A stretch of DNA of 64,000 nt, taken from Australimonas brisbanensis (GTDB lineage Bacteria; Chloroflexota; Dehalococcoidia; Lucifugimonadales; Australimonadaceae). Below the pieces are notes generated by a model. The model worked only from the letters and a program-made list of their open reading frames with translations. It made no database searches and was not told the origin of the DNA. Shown here in pieces: positions 40,769 through 48,615 of this stretch. Position 1 is the stretch's first letter. Each line of letters begins with the position of its first letter. The stretch spans positions 1 to 64,000 of the forward strand of contig JAYQTA010000005.1 of NCBI GenBank assembly GCA_038147155.1, given 5' to 3'. The translations under genes were made by a program, and so were the position numbers.

Positions 40769-41730
40769 GGCAGCGGGACCTCCAGCACCCACTCTCGGTT
40801 CTCCCGGTACCAGTCCACCGCGCAGGCCAGCCCCTGGGCCAGCGAGGTTCGCGGCTCCCAGTCCAGCAGGCGCCGCGCCTTGGAGATGTCGGCAGAGGTC
40901 CTCGGCACGTCTGCGGGGTGGGAGGGGACGTACTCCACCTGCGCTGGCCGCTCCAGCAGCCCCTCCAGCGTGGCGATGACGCCGTTGATGGACTCCGGCT
41001 CATCGCCGCCCAGGTTGATGATCTCGTACCCCAGGGGACGCAGGGCCGCCACCGTGCCGCGCGCCACGTCCTCCACGAAGGTGAAGTCGCGGCTCTGGGT
41101 GCCGTCACCCGTCACCCGCAGCGTTTCCCTCTCGGCGATCCAGCGGATGAACCGGAAGATGCTCATGTCGGGGCGGCCCGCCGGGCCGTACACGGTGAAG
41201 TAGCGCAGGACGCTCACGTCCAGCCCGTGCAGGTGGTGGTAGGTGTAGCAGAGCGCCTCCGCCGCCTTCTTGCTGGCGGCGTAGGGGGAGAGGGGCCGGT
41301 CGGTGGGGTCGTCCTCGCGGAAGGCCCCCTCCCGCACCCCGTAGGCGGAGGAGGTGGATGAGAGGACGAACTTGCCCACCCCATGCGTCCGGCACGCCTC
41401 CAGCAGGTTCAGCGTGCCCGTGAGGTTGGTGGCGTAGTAAGCCCACGGGTCGTCCACGGAGGGCTGCACCCCGGCGCGGGCCGCCAGGTTCACCACCGCC
41501 GCCGGGGCCTCCTGGGCGAACAGCGCCGCGACGGCGTCACGGTCGGTGATGTCCGCTCGCTGGAAGGTGAACCCGGGCTGGGCGCGCAGGCGGGCCAGGC
41601 GCCACTCCTTCAGGCGCACGTCATAGGTGGCGTTGAGGTTGTCCACGCCCACGACGCGCTCGCCCTGCTCCAGCAGCCGCGCCGCCACCTGGGAGCCGAT
41701 GAATCCGGCGGCGCCCGTCACCAGGATCAC
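40765..41730 (-). CDS. NAD-dependent epimerase (UDP-glucuronate 4-epimerase-like)
   Basis: 321 aa. ILVTGAAGFIGSQVAARLLEQGERVVGVDNLNATYD resembles UDP-glucuronate 4-epimerases (the VDNLNxYYD stretch). AARAGVQPSVDDPWAYYATNLTGTLNLLEACR, SSTSSAYG, SPYAASKKAAEALCYTYHHLHGLDVSVLRYFTVYGPAGRPDM and SRDFTFVEDV complete the match. With the adjacent UDP-glucose dehydrogenase it would produce UDP-galacturonate. GTG start at 41730 overlapping the dehydrogenase stop by 4 bases. Confidence 0.87.
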   Translation of the reverse strand: MILVTGAAGFIGSQVAARLLEQGERVVGVDNLNATYDVRLKEWRLARLRAQPGFTFQRADITDRDAVAALFAQEAPAAVVNLAARAGVQPSVDDPWAYYATNLTGTLNLLEACRTHGVGKFVLSSTSSAYGVREGAFREDDPTDRPLSPYAASKKAAEALCYTYHHLHGLDVSVLRYFTVYGPAGRPDMSIFRFIRWIAERETLRVTGDGTQSRDFTFVEDVARGTVAALRPLGYEIINLGGDEPESINGVIATLEGLLERPAQVEYVPSHPADVPRTSADISKARRLLDWEPRTSLAQGLACAVDWYRENREWVLEVPLP

Positions 41731-43058
41731 GCGGGCCTCCCAACGCCCACGTAGGTGAAGCCCGCGGCGCGAACGGCAGCGGGATCCAGCAGGTTGCGGG
41801 CGTCCATCAGCAGGTCTCCCGCCATGCGCTCACGCAGCCGGGCCAGGTCCAGCGCCCGGTACTGGGGCCACTCGGTGAGCACGGCGATGGCGTGCGCGCC
41901 CTCGCCCACGGCGTACGGGTCGTCAACGCACGCCAGCCCCGGCATGGCCGCGCGGGCCGCGTCCATCGCCGCCGGGTCGTGGGCGCGCACCGTGGCGCCC
42001 TCGCGTCCCAGGCGGTCCACCAGGCGCATGGGCATGGAGTCCCGCACGTCGTTGGTGCCCGCCTTGAAGGCCAGGCCCAGCGCGCCGATGACCCGGTTGT
42101 ACAGCAGCCCGCCCAGGCCCGCACGCAGGCGGGAGGCCACCTCCTCCAACTGCCCCTCGTTGCGCTCCAGCGCCGCCCGCAGAAGCCCCGGCTGGAAGCC
42201 GTGGGACTCCGCCACGTGCACCAGGGCGCGCAGGTCCTTCTCCAGGCACGGGCCGCCGAAACCGAGGCCGGGGTGCAGGTAGGAGGCGCCGATGCGCGGG
42301 TCGAGCCCCAGCCCGTGGGCCAGTTCCTCCACGTCCGCGCCGGTGCGCTCGCACACCCAGGCGAGTTCGTTGATGAAGGAGATGCGGGTCGCCAGATACG
42401 CATTGGCCGCGTACTTGATCATCTGCGCCGTGGGAATGGAGGTCTCCACCAGCGGTGCGGGGCCGTCCTGTCCGGGGGCCTGCCCGGCCAGCAGCGGAGC
42501 GTACAGATCACGCAGCACCGCCAGGGGGCGCTCACCGGCGGCGCCGGTGACGATGCGGTCGGGATTGAAGAAGTCGGCCAGTCCCTTGCCTTCGCGCAGG
42601 AACTCCGGGTTGGCGGCGATGTCGAAGTCCTCGCCCTCCCGGTGGCGTTCGCCCAGGATCTGCCGCACTAGGTCCACGGTGCCCACCGGAACGGTGCTCT
42701 TGAGCACCACCACCGCGTAGGGGGTGAGGTGCTGGGCTATCTGGCGGGTGACTGCCACCACCTGGGAGAGGTCCGACTGCCCATCGGGTGCGGGGGGCGT
42801 GCCCACGGCGATGAGCACCACCGCCGCGCCGGAGATGGCCTCTGCGGCGCCGGTGGTGAAGGAGAGGCGACCTGCGGCCAGTTGTGCGGCCAGCAGCGCC
42901 TCCATGCCCTCCTCCACGATGGGCGAGCGCCCCGAGGAGAGCAGGGAGACCTTGGCCTCGTTCACATCGGCGCAGACCACCGTGTGGCCCAGCGCGGCGA
43001 GACCGGCTCCGGTGACCAGCCCCACGTAGCCCGCACCGCCCAGAACCGCAACGCGCAT
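41727..43058 (-). CDS. ugd: UDP-glucose 6-dehydrogenase
   Basis: 443 aa. NAD-binding VAVLGGAGYVGLVTGAGLA (residues 3-21); NPEFLREGKGLADFFNPDRIV; Lys215 in KYAANAYLATRISFINE; catalytic Cys271 in GLGFGGPCLEKDLRALV (usual form GGSCFPKD, so slightly variant but Cys and Lys274 are kept). It oxidises UDP-glucose to UDP-glucuronate, feeding the 4-epimerase directly downstream. The start at 43058 is fixed by the conserved MRVAVLGGAGYVG. First gene of the rightmost leftward run in the glycan locus. Confidence 0.9.
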   Translation of the reverse strand: MRVAVLGGAGYVGLVTGAGLAALGHTVVCADVNEAKVSLLSSGRSPIVEEGMEALLAAQLAAGRLSFTTGAAEAISGAAVVLIAVGTPPAPDGQSDLSQVVAVTRQIAQHLTPYAVVVLKSTVPVGTVDLVRQILGERHREGEDFDIAANPEFLREGKGLADFFNPDRIVTGAAGERPLAVLRDLYAPLLAGQAPGQDGPAPLVETSIPTAQMIKYAANAYLATRISFINELAWVCERTGADVEELAHGLGLDPRIGASYLHPGLGFGGPCLEKDLRALVHVAESHGFQPGLLRAALERNEGQLEEVASRLRAGLGGLLYNRVIGALGLAFKAGTNDVRDSMPMRLVDRLGREGATVRAHDPAAMDAARAAMPGLACVDDPYAVGEGAHAIAVLTEWPQYRALDLARLRERMAGDLLMDARNLLDPAAVRAAGFTYVGVGRPA

Positions 43059-43164
43059 GCCGGTGCACCCCCGTGCGGCCCAGGCTACACTAGCCCCCGC
43101 GCTCAGCAGAACCGATTCCGCGCGCACCGACGCGCCTGACCGCAGCGCGCCCACGAGGTGAGCC

Positions 43165-44300
43165 ATGCACGAGGTGCTGCTCCAGACCGCCGCCCTGGTG
43201 GCGCTGGCGAAGTTGGCCGAGGCCCTGGCGGTGCGCCTGCGCCTGAGCCCCCTGGCGGGGTGGGTTGCCGCAGGCCTGCTGCTGGGCCCGGTGGCGGGCT
43301 GGGCGCACCCCTCCGATGGGCTCTCGCTCCTTGCCTCCCTGGGCCTGGCGCTCCTCTTCTTCCTGGTGCGCGCCGACGAGATGGACCCTGCGGGCGTGGT
43401 GCGCGCGCTGCGCGGGCGCACGTTCCTCGCGGTGAGCGCCGCCCTGCTGCCGCCCTTCGCCGCCGGGCTGTGGGCAGCGAGCCACCTGGGCCTGCCGGTG
43501 CCCGTGGGCATCGTGCTGGCCGGGGTACTGGCACTCACCAGCCTGGGGGTGGTGGCAACGGTAATGTCCGATGCGGGGGCACTGCGCGCCGGTGCGGGGC
43601 TGCACGTGTTCACCCTGGTGGCGGTATTGGAGCTAGCGCTGCTGCTGGTGGCGGGCTCGGCGCTGCGTGTGGGTGCGGAGGGACACGCATTCGGTTGGGC
43701 GGAGGGCGGGCTGCTGGCCGCACGCATCGTGGGCTTCGCCGCCGTCGCCTGGGCGCTGGCTGCATGGGTGATGCCGTGGGTGCTGCTGCGCCTGCGCCGG
43801 TGGGTGGACGTGCCGCAGCTGGCGTTGGGCGTGGTCATGGGCGGGCTGCTGGCGGCCTTCGTCCTGTCCAAGGAGGCCGGGCTGCACGGCTCCCTGGGCG
43901 CGCTCCTGTTCGGGATGGCGCTCTCCGGCCTGCCGCGTTCGCTGCGCTCGGAACTGCTGCCCCCGCGCGGGGCATCGCCTCCGGCCTGTTCGTCCCCCTC
44001 TTCTTCGCCACCGCCGGTCTGCGGGTGGACGCCTCCTTCCTGGATCTGCCGCTCATGACCGTGGCGGTGGTGCTGGTGGCGGCTGTCCCCGCCAAGGCGG
44101 CGGGCGCAGCGCTGGCCGGGATGCTGGCTCCCACGGGGTACCGGCTCGCCACGGCGGCAGGCCTGATGGGCAAGGGCGTCGCGGAACTGGCGCTGCTGGT
44201 GTTGCTGGCCGAGGCCGGGCTCATCGGCCAGCCTCTGTTCGCGCTCCTGTCGGTGGTGATGCTGGGGTACATCCTGCTGGCCCCCGCGGGCATCTCCTAG
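43165..44300 (+). pseudogene. Cation/proton antiporter (CPA2/KefB-like), frameshifted
   Basis: The first 268 or so codons from the ATG at 43165 encode an antiporter membrane domain (GWVAAGLLLGPVAGW; FFLVRADEMDPAGV; LSKEAGLHGSLGALLFGMALSG). Near the CCCCC run at 43960-43964 the homologous protein jumps to the next frame, which continues GIASGLFVPLFFATAGLRVD through KGVAELALLVLLAEAGLI to the TAG at 44298. One extra C would restore a full protein of about 378 aa. It may be a real frameshift or a homopolymer assembly error; no stop codon or other decay is seen in the rest. CGAGGTGAG precedes the start. The CBS protein gene follows. Confidence 0.75.
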
Positions 44301-44342
44301 GCCGCTCGGCGTGCCTAGTCCGGCGCGGGGCAGGCGCGACCG

Positions 44343-44762
44343 GTGCCTCCCTCCTACGCGCGCTACGCCCTCACGGGACTCACCGCGGCCGACGCCATGG
44401 GTCACGAGTCGGCGCTGCCGCACGACGGCCTGACGCTGGCCGAGTTCATGGAGCGCTGGGCCGAGGGCGGGCGGCGTGAGTACGCCGTGGCCAAGGAGGA
44501 TGGCACGCTGGCCGTGGTGTTCCCCATGACCAGCGTGCAGGACGTGCCCCGTGAGCGCTGGGCCGAGACACCCATCGCCGGGCTGCTGCGCCGCCGGGGC
44601 CCCATTGCCAGCCCCGACGTGCCGCTGGACGAGGTACTGGAGGCCATGGCAGTGCACCGGGTGGGCACGGTTCCCGTGGTGGAGGCTGACTCGCGCAAAC
44701 TGCTGGGGGAGATCACCGCCTCCAGCGTGGTGGCGCTGCTGGGGAGCGCGCCGGCGGCCTGA
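44343..44762 (+). CDS. CBS-domain protein
   Basis: 139 aa, GTG start at 44343. Two CBS half-motifs are visible: TAADAMGHESALPHDGLTLAEFMERWAEG...REYAVAKEDGTLAVVFPMTSVQDV, and GPIASPDVPLDEVLEAMAVHRVGTVPVVEADSRKLLGEITASSVV, the latter a textbook CBS end. CBS pairs bind adenosine nucleotides and regulate transporters. It lies 42 bases after the antiporter pseudogene, so it was probably its nucleotide-sensing regulatory partner. Confidence 0.75.
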   Translation: MPPSYARYALTGLTAADAMGHESALPHDGLTLAEFMERWAEGGRREYAVAKEDGTLAVVFPMTSVQDVPRERWAETPIAGLLRRRGPIASPDVPLDEVLEAMAVHRVGTVPVVEADSRKLLGEITASSVVALLGSAPAA

Positions 44763-44797
44763 GGCGCGCTCCGCCGCTCCCGTCCCCCGGTGCCCGG

Positions 44798-44806
44798 TGA
44801 TACACT
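44798..44806 (+). promoter_or_regulatory. Extended -10 (TGATACACT) of the Rieske gene at 44843
   Basis: TGATACACT ends 36 bases before the ATG. It matches the TGnTAnACT pattern seen at two other places (62563-62571, minus strand; 62797-62805). No strong -35 box. Confidence 0.4.
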
Positions 44807-44842
44807 CGCGCCCGCCGGGGAACCACCCCGCCGGAGCACCGC

Positions 44843-46114
44843 ATGCTGACCACCGCAGAGAACGAGCGCCTCACCCAGGTTGGCCCCGGCACGCCCATGG
44901 GCGAACTGATGCGCCGCTACTGGCACCCCATCGCCGCCACCGGCGAACTGGAGGCCAAGCCCACCAAGGCCGTGAAGGTCCTGGGCGAGGAGCTGGTGCT
45001 CTATAAGGACAACTCCGGCAAGTACGGGCTGGTGGACCGCTACTGCCCGCACCGGCGCGTGGACCTCTCCTACGGCATCCCTGAGGAGCACGGCCTGCGC
45101 TGCATGTACCACGGGTGGATGTTCGACGAGACAGGCGCCTGCATCGAGCAGCCCTTCGAGGAGACGGTGCACCCGGACGGGCGTTTCAAGGAGAAGACCG
45201 GTATCGCCGGTTACCCCGTGCAGGAGAGCGCGGGGCTGCTGTTCGCCTACATGGGCCCGCAGCCCGCTCCCCTGCTGCCTCAGTGGGACCAGCTCACGTG
45301 GGACAACGTGGTGCGGGACATCTGCCTCACCAACCTTCCGTGCAACTGGCTCCAGTGTCAGGAGAACAGCCTGGACGGGGTGCATTCGGAGTGGCTCCAC
45401 GGCTACTACGGCAACTGGCTGCGCACGGGCGTCGCCGCTCGACCCAAGGGCCAGGGCACCACGCTCAAGCTGGGGTTCGACACCTTCGAGTACGGCATCA
45501 TCAAGCGCCGCCTCCAAGAGGGCTTCGCCGAGGACGGCGACGACTGGGTGGTGGGCCACCCGGTGATGTTCCCCAACATCCTCTCGGTGGGGAACGAGAC
45601 GCGCTCAATCACCCAGTGGCGCGTGCCCATGGACGACGAGAACACCCTGCACGTCTCCCTCTACACCTTCCGGCCCGCGCCGGGCGCCCAGGCCCCGCAC
45701 CAGGACATCCCCGCGTGGCGCTACGTGCCGCTCACCGAACCCGATGGACGCTTCGTGACCGACATCCTGTTCAACCAGGATTACATGGCCTGGAGCACGC
45801 AGGGGCGCATCGCCGACCGGGCCATCGAGATGCTGGGCCGCTCGGACGTGGGCATAATCCTGTTCCGGCGCATGCTGGCCCAGCAGTTGGACGTGGTGGC
45901 CGACGGCGGTGAGCCCATGAACGTGTTCCGCGACCCCGCCGAGGCCGCGCGCATCGTGCTCCCCCTGGAGAAGGTGAAGCACGGCGTCCTTGCCGACGGG
46001 AAGTACCGGCCCATGGAGGCCGGGCCCTCCGCTGCCCACGATCTCATCGAACAGACCCTCGCCACGTGGACCACGGTCTACGCGGGCAAAGAGGGCGCAC
46101 AGGGATTCTTCTAG
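44843..46114 (+). CDS. Rieske 2Fe-2S ring-hydroxylating oxygenase, alpha-type subunit
   Basis: 423 aa. Rieske cluster ligands C68, H70, C87, H90 (CPHRR...CMYHGW). The mononuclear iron site is N175, D178, H181, H186 in QENSLDGVHSEWLH, the bridging Asp and two His of phthalate-dioxygenase-type oxygenases. No beta subunit, ferredoxin or reductase is adjacent, so it is probably a homo-oligomer supplied by housekeeping electron carriers. It is followed after 2 bases by the LLM oxidoreductase and then by the LigB dioxygenase, a plausible hydroxylation-then-cleavage series. Paralogue at 50045-51397. Confidence 0.88.
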   Translation: MLTTAENERLTQVGPGTPMGELMRRYWHPIAATGELEAKPTKAVKVLGEELVLYKDNSGKYGLVDRYCPHRRVDLSYGIPEEHGLRCMYHGWMFDETGACIEQPFEETVHPDGRFKEKTGIAGYPVQESAGLLFAYMGPQPAPLLPQWDQLTWDNVVRDICLTNLPCNWLQCQENSLDGVHSEWLHGYYGNWLRTGVAARPKGQGTTLKLGFDTFEYGIIKRRLQEGFAEDGDDWVVGHPVMFPNILSVGNETRSITQWRVPMDDENTLHVSLYTFRPAPGAQAPHQDIPAWRYVPLTEPDGRFVTDILFNQDYMAWSTQGRIADRAIEMLGRSDVGIILFRRMLAQQLDVVADGGEPMNVFRDPAEAARIVLPLEKVKHGVLADGKYRPMEAGPSAAHDLIEQTLATWTTVYAGKEGAQGFF

Positions 46115-46116
46115 AC

Positions 46117-47040
46117 ATGAGCATCGCCTCCCGCACCCGCATCGGCATCTCCTCCCCGCACATCTTCCCGGACGGGACGGTGGACATGGCGCTGGTGCGC
46201 CGCTACGCCGCCCGCGCCGAGGAATTGGGTTATTCCAGCCTCTGGACGCAGGAGCGCGTCACCGGCACCCCCGTGGTGCTGGACCCGATCCCGTTCCTCT
46301 CCTACCTGGCCGGGCAGACCACCAAGGCGCGCATCGGCGTCTCCGTGCTGGTGCTGGCGCGCCACAACGTGGTGCACCTGGCCAAGCACCTGGCCTCCCT
46401 GGACCAGATGTCCGGCGGGCGGCTCATCGTGGGCCTGGGGTTGGGCGCCAACGCGGCGGACCTGGCCACCTACGGCGTGCCGCCGGAACGACGGGTGCTG
46501 CGCTTCAACGAGTCCATCGCGGCCCTGCGTTCGCTGTGGGCCGAGACCCCGGCCGCCTTCCAGGGAGAGTTGGTCAGCGTGAAGGGCGTGAACATCGAGC
46601 CCAAGCCTGCCCAGAACCCGCTGCCCATCTGGTTCGGCGCCAACGCCGAGGCCGCCGTGGAGCGCGCCGTGCGCCACGGCAACGGCTGGACGGGCGCCGG
46701 ATCCTCTCTGCGCGAGGTATTCCCCCAGCGCCTGGCCCTGGCCAAGCGGCTGCGGGAGGAGGCCGGCAAGTCCAAGGCCGACTTCCCCCTCTCCAAGCGC
46801 GTGTACCTGGCGCTGGATGAGAACGAATCGCGCGCCCGCGAGCGCCTGGCCGACTGGTTCGCCTACTACTACGGCAACCGCGAGCTGATGGAGAAGGTGG
46901 CCGTGTACGGCGCCCCCGCCCGCGTGCAGGAGCAGCTGGAAGCCTGGTCCGACGCCGGGGTGGACGAGTTCATCCTCAACCCGGTATACGACCAGGAGCA
47001 GCACCTGGAGCAGTTGGCCAAGCTCACGGGCCTGGTGTAG
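46117..47040 (+). CDS. LLM class flavin-dependent oxidoreductase
   Basis: 307 aa luciferase-like barrel: RIGISSPHIFPDG, AEELGYSSLWTQERV, ARIGVSVLVLARHNVVHLAKHLASLDQMSGGRLIVGLGLGAN (flavin/F420 phosphate site) and PLPIWFGANAEAAVERAVRHGNGW. Probably F420- or FMN-linked; it may provide reductant or oxidise a catabolic intermediate next to the Rieske oxygenase. The start at 46117 is two bases after the Rieske stop; an in-frame upstream ATG overlaps the Rieske gene and is less likely. Paralogue at 8361. Confidence 0.85.
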   Translation: MSIASRTRIGISSPHIFPDGTVDMALVRRYAARAEELGYSSLWTQERVTGTPVVLDPIPFLSYLAGQTTKARIGVSVLVLARHNVVHLAKHLASLDQMSGGRLIVGLGLGANAADLATYGVPPERRVLRFNESIAALRSLWAETPAAFQGELVSVKGVNIEPKPAQNPLPIWFGANAEAAVERAVRHGNGWTGAGSSLREVFPQRLALAKRLREEAGKSKADFPLSKRVYLALDENESRARERLADWFAYYYGNRELMEKVAVYGAPARVQEQLEAWSDAGVDEFILNPVYDQEQHLEQLAKLTGLV

Positions 47041-47052
47041 TCAGTCCGGCGA

Positions 47053-47081
47053 TTGACGCTCCGGCCAACCCCGCCTAGCAT
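47053..47081 (+). promoter_or_regulatory. Promoter of the LigB gene at 47118
   Basis: TTGACG (47053-47058), 17-base spacer, TAGCAT (47076-47081), 36 bases before the ATG. One of the best sigma70-type matches in the window; it gives the LigB gene its own promoter despite the operon-like arrangement. Confidence 0.6.
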
Positions 47082-47117
47082 CGCCCCGCCGCGCCCACGG
47101 CGCGCGAGGAGGCGAGC

Positions 47118-48086
47118 ATGGCGCAGTTGGTACTCGGCATCGGCAGTTCCCACGGCCCCACCCTCCAGACTCCGCCGGAGGGGTGGCCGCGCCTGGGCGT
47201 GGGGGACACGAAGGACCCCCGCTTCAACTTCGACGAACTGGCCGCCAGAGCCAAGCCGGACATCGCCGATGAGATCACCCCCGAGGTGATGCGCGAGCGC
47301 CACCAGCGCAACCAGGAGGGGCTGGACGCCCTGGTGCGCCGGTTCCAGGACGCGCGGCTGGATGCGGTGGTGGTCATCTCCAACCCGCACCGCATCTTCC
47401 CGGACGACGCCCACCCGGTGCTGGGGGTCTATCGCGGCGATGACCTGCCAGTGCAGATGAAGAAGCCCGTGTTCGACCCCAACGACCGCTTCGCCTCCCT
47501 GCGCGCCCAGAGCCTGGGTGATGACGAGATGAAGCGCTTCCCGGCCCAGCCCTCGCTGGCGACCCACCTGCTCACCACCCTGATCGACGCCGACTTCGAC
47601 GTTGCCTCGGTGGAGCGCATCCGCGAGGGCAACACCCTGGACGATGCCTTCGCCTTCCTCTACGAGCGGTTCGCGCCCGACGGCGCCGTGCCCGCGGTGC
47701 CCTTCTTCCTCTCGCGCTACCGCCCCTACCAGCCCACCGCCCGGCGCGCCTACGCCCTGGGCAAGGCGCTGGGAGAGGCCATCGCCTCGTGGGACGCGGA
47801 CGCGCGCGTCGGCGTGCTGGCTTCGGGGGGCCTCAGCCACCAGGTGCTGGACGAGGAGCTGGACCGGGCGGTCATCGCCGCACTGGAGGCGGGCGATGCC
47901 GATGCGCTACGCGGGCTCGACAGCGGGCGGCTCAACATCGGCCCCGGAACGCCCGAGGTCCTCAACTGGGTCGCCGTGGCAGGGGCCATGGCCCCGACCA
48001 CCATGCAACTGGTGGACTACATCCCGTGCTACCGCTCCCTGGCGGGGACCGGACACGGCATCACCTTCGGATACTGGGAGGCCTAG
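47118..48086 (+). CDS. Class III extradiol ring-cleavage dioxygenase (LigB fold)
   Basis: 322 aa paralogue of the gene at 36-1019, with the same start (AQLVLGIGSSHGPTL, H12) and the same ending pattern (DYIPCYRS...GFGYWE-like GITFGYWEA). Here VVVISNPHRIF keeps a His (H91) where the other copy has Gln. Later VLASGGLSHQVLDEELDRA contains the catalytic His region. It would open a catechol ring with ferrous iron. GAGGAGGCGAGC lies before the ATG at 47118. Third gene of the Rieske-LLM-LigB series. Confidence 0.83.
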   Translation: MAQLVLGIGSSHGPTLQTPPEGWPRLGVGDTKDPRFNFDELAARAKPDIADEITPEVMRERHQRNQEGLDALVRRFQDARLDAVVVISNPHRIFPDDAHPVLGVYRGDDLPVQMKKPVFDPNDRFASLRAQSLGDDEMKRFPAQPSLATHLLTTLIDADFDVASVERIREGNTLDDAFAFLYERFAPDGAVPAVPFFLSRYRPYQPTARRAYALGKALGEAIASWDADARVGVLASGGLSHQVLDEELDRAVIAALEAGDADALRGLDSGRLNIGPGTPEVLNWVAVAGAMAPTTMQLVDYIPCYRSLAGTGHGITFGYWEA

Positions 48087-48091
48087 ACCGT

Positions 48092-48367
48092 ATGCAGATC
48101 CTGGGACGATGCGGGCACAAGGAGACGGCCCGCTACTTCACCACCGACGTCAACGTGTGCCCGCAGTGCGTGGAGATGGGCGATACGTAGGTACACCTGC
48201 GCATGTGCATGGAGCGCGGGAAGGTGGGCTGCTGCAACGACTCCAAGAACAAGTAAGCCTCCGCGCACTTCAGGGCCGATGGACACACGCTGATGCGCTC
48301 CATAGAGCCCGCTGAGGACTAGGGCTTCTGCTTCTTGGACGATAAGTTCGTCAAGATCGCGGAGTGA
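48092..48367 (+). pseudogene. UBP-type zinc-finger protein, decayed (three in-frame stops)
   Basis: Read through from the ATG at 48092, the frame gives 91 residues that match small bacterial UBP zinc-finger proteins (zf-UBP): CGHKE, CPQCVEMGDT, VHLRMC, GCCNDSKNK, HFRADGHTLMRSIEPAED. Stops interrupt it at 48188-48190 (TAG), 48254-48256 (TAA) and 48320-48322 (TAG). The two TAG codons fall where relatives have Trp (GDTW, EDW). A Cys of the finger is also lost (MERGKVGCC for MTCGHVGCC). No frameshift is needed. UAG is a normal stop throughout the window, so this is decay rather than recoding. Confidence 0.8.
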
Positions 48368-48392
48368 GCGGCCCGCCTGAACCCGGACGAGC

Positions 48393-48429
48393 GAAGGAGA
48401 GGAGCGGACGGCGTCCGCTCCTCTCCTTC
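48393..48429 (+). terminator. Strong hairpin, 17 bp perfect stem
   Basis: GAAGGAGAGGAGCGGAC, loop GGC, GTCCGCTCCTCTCCTTC: a perfect 17 bp stem 26 bases after the zinc-finger pseudogene. No T tract follows, so it may act as a Rho-assisted or structural terminator. Confidence 0.5.
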
Positions 48430-48482
48430 ATCCCCGCTGCTCCCCCTGTCCACAGGGCACGCCTCCTCGTCGTTAGGTGTCA

Positions 48483-48570
48483 TGTTTATCACTGTTTTAT
48501 TCGCATATTTTTCGTGAAGTGAATCACTAGGCGATTTTCCTTGCCGTTCCTCGGCGTTCTGTGATAAACA
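48483..48570. promoter_or_regulatory. AT-rich control region with separated inverted repeat
   Basis: TGTTTATCAC (48483-48492) and its exact complement GTGATAAACA (48561-48570) flank an AT-rich stretch unusual for this genome, upstream of the solute-binding lipoprotein gene. They could be paired operators or the ends of a looped promoter region. Confidence 0.35.
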
Positions 48571-48615
48571 CCCCGGAACCGGCGGATGTCCCGCTGGATT
48601 CTCGGGAGGTGACCC

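Noticed and set aside
43960..43964. Programmed ribosomal frameshifting in the antiporter gene
   Set aside because: CCCCC is not a known efficient slippery heptamer and no pseudoknot is obvious; mutation or assembly error is simpler.
41727..44657. A 976-codon open frame on the minus strand extending far upstream of the UDP-glucose dehydrogenase
   Set aside because: Only the part from 43058 on matches a protein family. The rest is repetitive low-complexity sequence opposite the antiporter and CBS genes, typical of empty frames in GC-rich DNA.
48092..48367. UAG read as Trp (recoding) in the zinc-finger gene
   Set aside because: Many intact genes here end in TAG, a third stop is TAA, and a zinc-ligand Cys is also lost, so decay explains it better.
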